DNA from: Pirellula sp.
GTDB lineage: Bacteria; Planctomycetota; Planctomycetia; Pirellulales; Pirellulaceae
DNA length: 64,000 nt
Assembly: GCA_021300015.1 (NCBI GenBank)
Contig: JAJTFB010000003.1
Location: forward strand, 1 to 64,000
Direction of reading: 5' to 3'
Shown: positions 27,156 through 35,328 of the stretch, piece by piece
Layout: every line of letters begins with the position of its first letter
Numbering within the stretch: position 1 is the first letter of the stretch
Program-made: the position numbers and the translations under genes
Notes under the pieces: generated by a model
Database searches by the model: none
Told to the model about the DNA's origin: nothing
Seen by the model: only the letters and a program-made list of their open reading frames with translations

Positions 27156-27866
27156 CTACATCGGCCGGGTTGCTTTCGTATCTCCCGTCGGTCCGAGCAC
27201 GATGCGGAACAACCCGGTCGGAAGCTTCAGCTCCGGCTTGGATACCGAGTCGCTCGCAGGGGCGATCGCTTTGGGTTCGAAGCCCACGGTCACGGCCTGC
27301 CGCTGTTCGGGCTTGAGCTCCATGTAGATCCCATCCTTTTTGTTGTATTCGCTTTGGGATTCAAAATACATCTGCGTGACCAATTCGGGACGTTTCGGAG
27401 CGATCACTCGGTAGTGGATATGAGGCGTACGGCCAGGGTACTTGCCAGGGTGGATCGTGCGGAACGCAAAAGCACCGTCGGCACCGGTGAGCATTTTAGC
27501 CCAGTACTGAAAATTCGGATCGGCTGGACGATCGTTGCGATCTTGAGGGTGATTGTAGCGCCCGCTAGCACAAGCTTGCCAAACCTCGACGACGACTTGG
27601 TCCAGCGGTCGGTCGTCCATGTCCAGGACCAAGCCTTGGACGACGATCTGCTCGCCATCGGCCACCGGGGACTGCTCATCGAGTCGAGTCAGGTCGGCAT
27701 CGAAGTGCTTTTGCTTGTCGATGTCCGGGATGGGATAAAAGGGGCCTTTGGTGGCCGAGGCTGTCGGGGGAGCCCAGGAGAATCCTCGTTGGCCCAGTCC
27801 CATAGCAAAGCCACTTGCGATTGCGGCATTGGTTAAAAAACGTCGACGATTGTTGGACGACTGCAT
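27156..27866 (-). CDS. Intradiol ring-cleavage dioxygenase-like protein, Tat-exported
   Basis: This 236-residue protein resembles protocatechuate 3,4-dioxygenase. The N-terminus has a twin-arginine motif (NNRRRFLTNAAIASG), so it should be exported folded. The four non-heme iron ligands of the family are all present: Y104 (GRYNHP), Y143 (PGKYPGR), H149 and H151 (TPHIHYR). The phrase VVEVWQACASGRYNHP and DPNFQYWAKMLTGADGAFAFRT match family surroundings. It should cleave catechol-type rings between the hydroxyls using O2. The natural substrate is not clear, and exported homologues in planctomycetes are uncharacterised. It is transcribed on its own or ahead of the DUF1080/permease run, beyond the repeat element. 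Confidence 0.88.
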   Translation of the reverse strand: MQSSNNRRRFLTNAAIASGFAMGLGQRGFSWAPPTASATKGPFYPIPDIDKQKHFDADLTRLDEQSPVADGEQIVVQGLVLDMDDRPLDQVVVEVWQACASGRYNHPQDRNDRPADPNFQYWAKMLTGADGAFAFRTIHPGKYPGRTPHIHYRVIAPKRPELVTQMYFESQSEYNKKDGIYMELKPEQRQAVTVGFEPKAIAPASDSVSKPELKLPTGLFRIVLGPTGDTKATRPM

Positions 27867-28124
27867 CGCTTCGATCCCTGTGTTAGTACCGTATTTTTAC
27901 CGATCGGGTCTGCCCGATCCACTTACGATTGTATCAATTATTTGGTTTAGTGCAGAAATCCCGTTCGCGGATTGACTTTACCACTTACCCGCATTGCATT
28001 TGCGGCAAAGTATTTCCGATACTGATAAGGGCCCGATTCGGCTATCCGATACCTCAAAGTTGCGAAACAGCCCGAACAAGCGAACCTACGGCTACGAGGC
28101 AGCAGACCGAAAGACATCCTGATT

Positions 28125-29306
28125 ATGTCGACGACTTTGGACCATCGTCCACCCACGCGGCAGACCGATTGCCCTGCGGTTTTTCCAATACTTGAGATCC
28201 ACTCAACGAAGTCTCCATCGAACACTGTGTCCCCATCGAAAACCGGACGAGTCGCTTGGACTCGCCCCTATGCTTGGTCGACCATTATCCCCTCGGTCCG
28301 CCGGCAGGAATCGATCGAAGGTGCTTTGATCGGCTGCGCGATCGGTGAATCGATCGGGGGGCTAGGGCGATCGAAACAAGCTCGCCTGAGGTCCGAACTG
28401 TGCTCTAAGCCTCCAGGGGAGATCGATCCAGGAGTACTCGTCGCTTCGCATCGTACCGAGGGATTGTTGGTGAGTGTCCAAGCCGTCTTGCTCTCGCAAG
28501 CGATGTCCGAGAATTTTCAATCGCATCTTTCCGAACGGCTCGCTTGGTACCAACGCCTCCAACCGACGGCCTATCTTGGAGGTCTGGTCAATTCACTGCT
28601 AGGTCGGTCCCAATCGACGGCCAAGCTCGGCGATGATCCGCTAGTCCGAGCCCTTGCTCTGAGCGTTCTGATGCAAGGCCACCACGACGGGGCTTTGAGT
28701 TGGGTCCAGGACTCGACTGAATTGACCTTCGGTAACCGTTGGGTGACCCAAGCGAGTTTTCTGATCGCCACGGCAGCCCAAGTCGCTCAGTTTCATCGCA
28801 CGGCACATCAGATCAGTACCTCTAGCATGCTGAAAGACTTACGCTCTGCGACCGGTTCTCAGGAGATCCGGCAGAGGCTCGATGCCTTGATAGAGGCCCT
28901 TGAGGCAGGTGAAACGGCCGTCTCAGCAAGCCGTATTCTTGGGTCTAAGGAAAATCGCTGGCAGGACCATTTGGTCGACAACGCACTGCTTGCGATCTAC
29001 ACCTTTGCGCGACATCCAGATGCCATCGACAAAGGCCTTGCTGAACTTTTGGAACTGCGTGGAAATCTGCGGGGCGTCCTCTCGCTCTATGCAGGACTGG
29101 CGACGGTCCAGTCGGGAGTCCAAGGCCTGCCGGGCCTTTGGCCTGATCGATTATCTCTCTATCCCTACTCGTCGGCCTGGGTGCAGCAGTACATCGACCG
29201 CTGCGTCGAGTGGCCTCATGGCCCCGAGGATATCCAAGCGACGCGGTGCTTGCCCTCGCACCCCGTCGGGCAATTCGTCCGCAACCTTTGCCGCGGATTT
29301 GCCTGA
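28125..29306 (+). CDS. Degenerate ADP-ribosylglycohydrolase-like protein
   Basis: A 393-residue protein with the all-helical ADP-ribosylglycohydrolase (ARH/DraG) fold signature: SIEGALIGCAIGESIGG (about 62-78), then regular helices including DDPLVRALALSVL and VDNALLAIYTFARHPDAIDKGL. In active members the two metals are held by a TDDT-like motif and a GGDTDT-like motif. Here the corresponding spots read ASHRTEG and RGNLRG, so the metal-binding aspartates appear to be gone. Hydrolysis of ADP-ribose adducts is therefore not expected; a binding or structural role is possible. The first 60 residues have no recognised domain, and a later start cannot be excluded. It stands alone, followed by repeats. 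Confidence 0.65.
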   Translation: MSTTLDHRPPTRQTDCPAVFPILEIHSTKSPSNTVSPSKTGRVAWTRPYAWSTIIPSVRRQESIEGALIGCAIGESIGGLGRSKQARLRSELCSKPPGEIDPGVLVASHRTEGLLVSVQAVLLSQAMSENFQSHLSERLAWYQRLQPTAYLGGLVNSLLGRSQSTAKLGDDPLVRALALSVLMQGHHDGALSWVQDSTELTFGNRWVTQASFLIATAAQVAQFHRTAHQISTSSMLKDLRSATGSQEIRQRLDALIEALEAGETAVSASRILGSKENRWQDHLVDNALLAIYTFARHPDAIDKGLAELLELRGNLRGVLSLYAGLATVQSGVQGLPGLWPDRLSLYPYSSAWVQQYIDRCVEWPHGPEDIQATRCLPSHPVGQFVRNLCRGFA

Positions 29307-29316
29307 TCAAGACGGA

Positions 29317-29406
29317 TCCACCGTCTGGCGACAGGGCCGAATCGTAGCCATCCGCTGCCAAGCGGTGGTGGGGGTGCGAGGAAGGCTTCCACCGTCTGGC
29401 GACAGG
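29317..29406. repeat. REP-like direct repeats with hairpin potential
   Basis: A 19-bp sequence (tccaccgtctggcgacagg) occurs perfectly at 29317-29335 and 29388-29406. The second copy continues to a CCACC...GGTGG hairpin. Between them is another hairpin (CCGCT/AGCGG near 29352-29365). The block lies in the 206-bp gap before the esterase gene and resembles REP-type intergenic repeats. Confidence 0.65.
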
Positions 29407-29512
29407 TGGCTACGGGGACAGGTGGCCCCGGCGAAGGACGGATCGGACCGATAGGGTATAATCCGCAGGGTCGTCCCTCCCCTTTGAGTCCATTTGGAGT
29501 TTGGTATCAACG

Positions 29513-32113
29513 ATGCGATCGAAAGAATTTTGCGTTTGGCTGGCGTTGCTATTGGTCTGCGGAAAGATCTCACTGGCTCAGGAAAATCCCAGCCAGGAGG
29601 ATCCTGCCCGGAGCGTTCAAGCCGGTGTGCCTGTAGGGAAAATCACCCGAGGCGAATTCAACGATAGCAAGATCTATCCGGGAACCAAACGGGCTTACAG
29701 TGTCTATGTTCCTGCTCAGTACAACCCCGAGCAGCCTGCAAGCTTGATGGTCTTCATGGACGGCTCAGGCTACGCGCAGCCCGACGGTGCTTTTCGCGCA
29801 CCGACGGTTCTCGATAACCTGATCCATCAAAAACAAATGCCCGTCACGGTGGCGGTCTTTGTCAATCCAGGAACCATTGCCGCTAACAAACCCAACACCT
29901 CGGATCGTAGCAACCGGTCGTTCGAGTACGACTCGCTAGGAGACCGTTATTCGAAATTTCTGATCGAGGAGTTCTTGCCCGTGGCGATCAAGGATTTGAA
30001 CATCTCAACGGACCCGGCCGATCGTGCCGTGTGCGGGATTTCATCGAGTGGAATCTGCGCCTTTAGCGTGGCTTGGGAACGCCCGGATCAGTTTGGAAAG
30101 GTCCTAAGCCATATCGGTAGTTTCACCAACATCCGTGGCGGATGGGCTTATCCAGGCCTGATTCGCAAGACCAAGCAATCGCCCAAAGCGATCAAAGTCT
30201 ATCTGCAAGAAGGGGAGCAGGACCTGGATAATTTGCACGGCAATTGGCCTTTGGGCAACCGCGACATGGCTGCCGCCTTGCAGTTCGCAGGATACAACTA
30301 CCGCTTGGTCATGACCCAAGGTGGCCACAGCGGTCAATTCGGTGGTCTGGAGTTACCCGCTGCGCTGCGTTGGCTTTGGGCCAAGGATTCCGAGTCGACC
30401 CATATTCCGATCATCGAGACCAAGCCCAAGTGGGAACCGCATCCCGATGCGATCGCTCGGGAGGATGTGCCGCGGGGCAAGGTCGAGAAAATGGATGCTT
30501 GGGAATCGAGCATCTTCCCAAACACCACGCGTGATTGGTGGGTGTATGTACCGGCCCAGTACGACGGCAGTGAGCCTGCCGCGTTGATGGTCTTCCAGGA
30601 TGGCGAGCGGATGCAGAACGTCAACGGACGCTGGCGAGTGCCGACGGTTTTCGACAACCTCATCGCTCGCGGGGATATGCCTCCGACGATCGCAGTGTTT
30701 CTCAATCCAGGCCACGACAAATCGCAACCGCTCAAGGATGGTCGATTTTCGAATCGAAGTTACGAGTACGACAGCCTCGGAGACCGTTACGCAAAGTTTC
30801 TGCTCGAAGAGATCCTGCCCGAGGTCCGCAAGCGATACCGGATCAGCGATGATCCGAACCTCAGAGCTATCGGTGGTTCGAGCTCAGGGGCCATCTGTGC
30901 CTTTACGGTCGCTTGGGAACGCACGGAGAGTTTCCGCAAGGTTTACTCGACGGTCGGCAGTTTCACGAATTTGCGAGGGGGTAATGTCTACCCGTCTTGG
31001 GTGCGCAAGACCGAGCCGAAGCCGATCCGAGTTGCCATGTCCGATACCAGCGGAGATATCGATAACCCGTTTGGTTCGTGGCCTTGGTCGAACCAACTCA
31101 TGGCATCTTCATTGAAGTACATGGGATACGATGTGCGGTTCGACTGGACCGAAGGTTATGCGCACAACGATGAGTATGGAAGTTCGCTGTTTCCCGATGC
31201 GATGAAGTGGCTCTGGCGAAAAGAAGTCCACACACCGGTGCTCGATACCCGAGGGGATCTAGGAGGGGATTTGACCCTGCTGAATCTACTGATCCCCGGT
31301 GAGACTTGGAAAGTCGTTGCCGACAATCTAGGGTTCGCCGACGCCTTGTGCAGCGATACCCAAGGGAACTTTTACTTCTGCGACATGAAAGCTCCAGCCA
31401 TCTATAAAGTCAACGCCGTCGATGGGAGCAAGACCGAGCTTTGCAAAGAATCCGTAAGCGGATTGGAGTTCTCTCCCGATGGTAAGCGATTGATCGGTTG
31501 CCAGGGATCCAAAAACCGCATCATCTCGATCGACCTTGCAACCATGCAGGTGACAAGCCTAGCCGAAGGAGTCAAACCCAACGACTTGGCAGTCAGCAGC
31601 GAAGGTCATATTCTGTATACCGATACCGGAGCCCAGCAAGTCGTTCGGGTCGACCCGACGACAGGCAAGACCACTGTTGTCGATACCGGGATCAGCAAGC
31701 CCAATGGGATTGCGCTCTCGGGGGACGGAGGGACCTTGGCTGTCTCCGATTACGGTGGTGATGCGACCTGGATGTTTCGTATCAACGCCGCAGGTGAGCT
31801 CGATGCCAAGATGCCTGTCATGCCCATGCGATTGCCGATCGACCCGAAAGGTGATTTCAAGTTCAATGAACCACCCCCGTATGTTGCGGCATCCAAGGGA
31901 GATGGAATGGCCGTCGATAAGAAGGGGCGATATTACGTAACGAGCGAACTGGGAGTCCAAATCTTCGATCCTACGGGCAGGCCCTGCGGAGTGCTTCCGA
32001 AGCCCAACCAAGACCAGCCCATCACGACTTGCATTCTGGCCGGTCCAAAGCATAGCACGCTGATCATTGCCAACGGAACCACCGTTTACAGCCGAGAGCT
32101 AAAGGTCGAGTGA
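29513..32113 (+). CDS. Exported tandem esterase with C-terminal SMP-30-type propeller
   Basis: The ATG at 29513 gives a signal peptide (MRSKEFCVWLALLLVCGKIS, then LAQ); the upstream in-frame TTG is not needed. The 866-residue protein has two successive esterase-D/feruloyl-esterase-like domains that clearly arose by duplication. Each has RxYSVYVPAQY or WWVYVPAQY, then SLMVFMDG or ALMVFQDG, RSFEYDSLGDRY or RSYEYDSLGDRY, and a nucleophile elbow (GISSSG, GGSSSG). The C-terminal third (about 590-866) is an SMP-30/gluconolactonase-type propeller (FADALCSDTQGNFYFCDMKA, PNDLAVSSEGHILYTDTGA). Its stop overlaps the start of a sulfatase by one base, pointing to joint action on a decorated glycan. Both serine elbows appear intact. 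Confidence 0.88.
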   Translation: MRSKEFCVWLALLLVCGKISLAQENPSQEDPARSVQAGVPVGKITRGEFNDSKIYPGTKRAYSVYVPAQYNPEQPASLMVFMDGSGYAQPDGAFRAPTVLDNLIHQKQMPVTVAVFVNPGTIAANKPNTSDRSNRSFEYDSLGDRYSKFLIEEFLPVAIKDLNISTDPADRAVCGISSSGICAFSVAWERPDQFGKVLSHIGSFTNIRGGWAYPGLIRKTKQSPKAIKVYLQEGEQDLDNLHGNWPLGNRDMAAALQFAGYNYRLVMTQGGHSGQFGGLELPAALRWLWAKDSESTHIPIIETKPKWEPHPDAIAREDVPRGKVEKMDAWESSIFPNTTRDWWVYVPAQYDGSEPAALMVFQDGERMQNVNGRWRVPTVFDNLIARGDMPPTIAVFLNPGHDKSQPLKDGRFSNRSYEYDSLGDRYAKFLLEEILPEVRKRYRISDDPNLRAIGGSSSGAICAFTVAWERTESFRKVYSTVGSFTNLRGGNVYPSWVRKTEPKPIRVAMSDTSGDIDNPFGSWPWSNQLMASSLKYMGYDVRFDWTEGYAHNDEYGSSLFPDAMKWLWRKEVHTPVLDTRGDLGGDLTLLNLLIPGETWKVVADNLGFADALCSDTQGNFYFCDMKAPAIYKVNAVDGSKTELCKESVSGLEFSPDGKRLIGCQGSKNRIISIDLATMQVTSLAEGVKPNDLAVSSEGHILYTDTGAQQVVRVDPTTGKTTVVDTGISKPNGIALSGDGGTLAVSDYGGDATWMFRINAAGELDAKMPVMPMRLPIDPKGDFKFNEPPPYVAASKGDGMAVDKKGRYYVTSELGVQIFDPTGRPCGVLPKPNQDQPITTCILAGPKHSTLIIANGTTVYSRELKVE

Positions 32114-33624
32114 TGCGCAAGTTCCTTTTTACAATCTGTATTGTCGCCGTAGCTTTTCTAGAATTCACAGGGAACGTGAGCGAAATCTGCGCTCAGGAGC
32201 GACCCAACGTTCTTTTCATCCTGACCGACGATCAGCGATGGGATGCTTTGAGCATCGCTGGCCATCCGCACCTAAAGACACCCAATATCGATAGGATTGG
32301 TCGCCAGGGTGTCTACTTCCGTAACGCTTTTTGCACCACTTCGCTATGTTCTCCGAGCCGCGCCAGCATCCTCAGTGGTTTGTACGCACACAAACACGGA
32401 GTGACAAACAATTTTACGGAATATCCTACTGATTTGAAAAGCTTCCCGATGGTCTTGCAGTCGTCGGGTTACCATACCGCTTACATTGGCAAGTGGCACA
32501 TGGGTGAAGAGAATGACGAACCAAGACCGGGTTTTGACTGGTTTGTCACACACAAAGGGCAGGGGAAGTACTTCGATACTGAATTCAACTTTCACGGCAA
32601 AGAGCGGAAAGTCATTTCGGGTTATTACACCCATACAGTGACTCAAATGGCCAAAGATTGGCTCAATCGCCCCAAGGAGAATCGGCCTTGGTGCTTGATG
32701 ATTGGGCATAAAGCGCCACATAGCTTTTACTATCCTGAGTCAAAATATCAGAAAGCGTTTGATCATGTACAAGTAACTTATCCCAGCTCTGCTTCGGACC
32801 AGGAGCTTCTCGATAAGCCCCAGTGGATACGCCAACGTCGCAATACATGGCATGGCATCTATGGACCCTTGTTTGATTGGCGAAAGAAATTCCCCGATGA
32901 GTCCGCCCAAGGAGTCAAGGATTTTGAGGCCATGACCAGAGCCTATTGGGGAACAATACCCTCGGTTGACGATAGCGTCGGAGAACTGCTTGGATTGCTC
33001 GAACAACGCGGAGAACTTGACCGAACCATCGTTGTTTATATGAGTGACAACGGGATTCTCAATGGTGAGCACGGCATGGTCGACAAACGCACAGCGCACG
33101 AACCGAGCATTCGGATCGTCCAATTGGTGCGTTATCCCGGCTTAGTATCCGAAACGCAACCCAAAGTGATCGATGAACCGGTTTTGACGGTCGACCTTGC
33201 ACCCTCGATTTTAGAGCTCTGCGGCGCTGGCTCACTAGAGACTATCGACGGTAGATCGTGGAAGAAACTGGTACAAGGGTGCGAGGACCGTTGGCGAAAG
33301 AGCTTTTTATATCACTACAACTACGAGAAGCAGTTTCCTTACACTCCGAACGTCCGTTGCGTGCGGACCCGAGAGTGGAAATACAGCAGATCGCCCCATG
33401 GTGATCAGGGGGCCGACCGCCACATGGCAGAATTGTACCACATTTCTGAGGACCCCTTAGAGCGACGAAACCTCATCGCCGACCCTGAATATGCCAAGGT
33501 TTTAGCCTTGATGGAACAGGAGTTGATTCTCGCTATGGCGGCCGTAGGTCTCGATCAGACGAACGACATTATGCCCATCGATGAGGGGATCAAAGAGGCG
33601 CTTCCGGATCAGAAAGTTCGTTGA
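32113..33624 (+). CDS. Secreted sulfatase, translationally coupled to the esterase-SMP30 gene
   Basis: A 503-residue sulfatase starting at an ATG overlapping the preceding stop (TGATG); an in-frame GTG lies just upstream. A signal peptide (MRKFLFTICIVAVAFLEF, up to ICAQ) is present. Metal-binding aspartates are D39 and D40 (ILTDDQRWD). The modification motif is CSPSR with C79 as the formylglycine precursor. Later family phrases include YIGKWHMG, YMSDNGILNGEHGMVDK and EDPLERRNL. It belongs to the iduronate-2-sulfatase/choline-sulfatase-like branch of the formylglycine sulfatases; substrate unknown. Base composition is visibly more A+T-rich than the genes around it, which may mean separate acquisition. 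Confidence 0.93.
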   Translation: MRKFLFTICIVAVAFLEFTGNVSEICAQERPNVLFILTDDQRWDALSIAGHPHLKTPNIDRIGRQGVYFRNAFCTTSLCSPSRASILSGLYAHKHGVTNNFTEYPTDLKSFPMVLQSSGYHTAYIGKWHMGEENDEPRPGFDWFVTHKGQGKYFDTEFNFHGKERKVISGYYTHTVTQMAKDWLNRPKENRPWCLMIGHKAPHSFYYPESKYQKAFDHVQVTYPSSASDQELLDKPQWIRQRRNTWHGIYGPLFDWRKKFPDESAQGVKDFEAMTRAYWGTIPSVDDSVGELLGLLEQRGELDRTIVVYMSDNGILNGEHGMVDKRTAHEPSIRIVQLVRYPGLVSETQPKVIDEPVLTVDLAPSILELCGAGSLETIDGRSWKKLVQGCEDRWRKSFLYHYNYEKQFPYTPNVRCVRTREWKYSRSPHGDQGADRHMAELYHISEDPLERRNLIADPEYAKVLALMEQELILAMAAVGLDQTNDIMPIDEGIKEALPDQKVR

Positions 33625-33771
33625 TCTGCTACGCAAAGTTCTTTACGGTGATCCGTTTTTCCTAGGCAACGTTCCGTTGATTGCCCAAGGCCGCATCGAA
33701 AGCTAGAATCGGGCGTCTTCAATTTTTTGCCACCAACGTTAGAGCACCAACGCTAGAGGATACCGGATCGA

Positions 33772-35259
33772 ATGACTAGAAACACCCTTGGGGAAGCCCG
33801 AACCAAGATCGTTGCAACCGTAGGCCCGGCCTGCGAGGACGAGGAGATTCTCACCGAGCTAGTGCAACATGGAGTCGATGTGTTTCGCATCAATGCGGCC
33901 CATGGCAAGACGGCTGACTTTGAAAGGATTCTCAAGAAAATCAAATCGGTACGGATCAAGACCGGTTTTCCCGTCGCGGTGCTCTTGGATTTAGCAGGTC
34001 CAAAAATCCGACTCGGGCAATTGGTCCAGGACCCCTTGGAAGTCCAGATTGGGCAGGAACTCTCGTTCGTCCGCGGCGAGAATGCCAGCCAACCCGACGA
34101 GTTGACGAGCAACTATTCGAAACTCATCGATGAGGTCAACATAGGCGATCGGGTCATGCTCGCCGACGGCACCATCTCGCTCGATGTGATCGACAAGTCC
34201 CAAGATCGTTTGCGATGCGTCGTAGCCGTGCGAGGGACGATCCGATCCAGGCAGGGAATCAACCTGCCTGGCGTATCCTTGTCCGTCTCCTCGATGCGTC
34301 CCGAGGATGTCGAGAACGCCCTGTGGGCCGCTCGCAATGAAATCGATTTCATCAGCTTGTCGTTCGCAAGATCCGCCCAGGATGTCGCATCGTTGAAGAA
34401 CCTTTTGGCATCGATGGATGCCCATGCGTTGGTGATTGCCAAGATCGAAAAACGCGAAGCCTTGGAATGCCTCGAGGAGATCGTCGATGCGGCCGATGGG
34501 GTGATGGTCGCCCGGGGTGATCTAGGTGTCGAAATCGATGTGGCCGAGACACCGGTAGCCCAGAAACGGATCATCCAGGTCTGCAAGGAGAAAATGAAGC
34601 CGGTTATCGTCGCTACCCAGATGCTCGAGAGCATGCATCACAATCGACGACCGACCCGAGCCGAAGCCAGCGACGTGGCCAACGCGATCCTCGACGGCGC
34701 TGATGCTTGTATGCTCAGCGGCGAGACGGCCATCGGCGACCATCCTGTCGTCGTCGTCGAGATGATGAATCGGATCATGCTGAGCACCGAAACGATGCTC
34801 AAAAATGTCAGTGGGGATTCCAAACCGAGGCTTTCGACCCACGTCCACCCGATCACCGCAGCCGTGACCCACAATGCTGCGAACATCGCAGAATCCATCC
34901 AAGCAAAACTCGTCGTCGTGGCTACCCGGACAGGCGGAACGGCTTGGGTCAAAGCCAAACAACGCAACTACATCCCGACGTTGGGGGTAAGCGACTCGGA
35001 GGCTACTCTGAGGCGGATGTGCTTGTTCTGGGGAATCATGCCACACCAAGTCGCCCAGCTCGACAGCCCTGAATCGTTGGTCGCCGATGTGACCAAGTGG
35101 GGGAAATCGACCGGGGTGCTCACGGCCGGCGACAGGGTGGTCTTTGTCACGGGAACGGGGTTGCTCAACCAAACCCACAATCTGATCTTCGTCAATGAAG
35201 TTACCAAAAACGAAGTGCCCAAAAACGAAGTGCCCAAAAATGAACGGACCGGGCAATAA
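33772..35259 (+). CDS. pyk: Pyruvate kinase, predicted K+-independent type
   Basis: This 495-residue pyruvate kinase converts phosphoenolpyruvate and ADP to pyruvate and ATP. Recognisable parts are TKIVATVGPA, substrate region FRINAAHG (R39, N41), LLDLAGPKIR (D73), VIAKIEKREALE and VARGDLGVEI, followed by the C-terminal allosteric domain. Two K+ ligands of the classical enzyme are changed: Ser to Ala in NAAHG and Thr to Leu at residue 74. A Lys is found at residue 78 (GPKIR) where K+-dependent enzymes have Glu. This Leu/Lys combination is known from pyruvate kinases that do not need K+. The last residues are a repeated KNEVP sequence from a 15-bp tandem repeat, probably a non-functional tail. 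Confidence 0.95.
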   Translation: MTRNTLGEARTKIVATVGPACEDEEILTELVQHGVDVFRINAAHGKTADFERILKKIKSVRIKTGFPVAVLLDLAGPKIRLGQLVQDPLEVQIGQELSFVRGENASQPDELTSNYSKLIDEVNIGDRVMLADGTISLDVIDKSQDRLRCVVAVRGTIRSRQGINLPGVSLSVSSMRPEDVENALWAARNEIDFISLSFARSAQDVASLKNLLASMDAHALVIAKIEKREALECLEEIVDAADGVMVARGDLGVEIDVAETPVAQKRIIQVCKEKMKPVIVATQMLESMHHNRRPTRAEASDVANAILDGADACMLSGETAIGDHPVVVVEMMNRIMLSTETMLKNVSGDSKPRLSTHVHPITAAVTHNAANIAESIQAKLVVVATRTGGTAWVKAKQRNYIPTLGVSDSEATLRRMCLFWGIMPHQVAQLDSPESLVADVTKWGKSTGVLTAGDRVVFVTGTGLLNQTHNLIFVNEVTKNEVPKNEVPKNERTGQ

Positions 35260-35328
35260 GACTTCTCCAAAAGACTTCTCGGATTATTTAGACAAGTATT
35301 TCTCCCTGGCAGCGAATAGAATAGGAGT

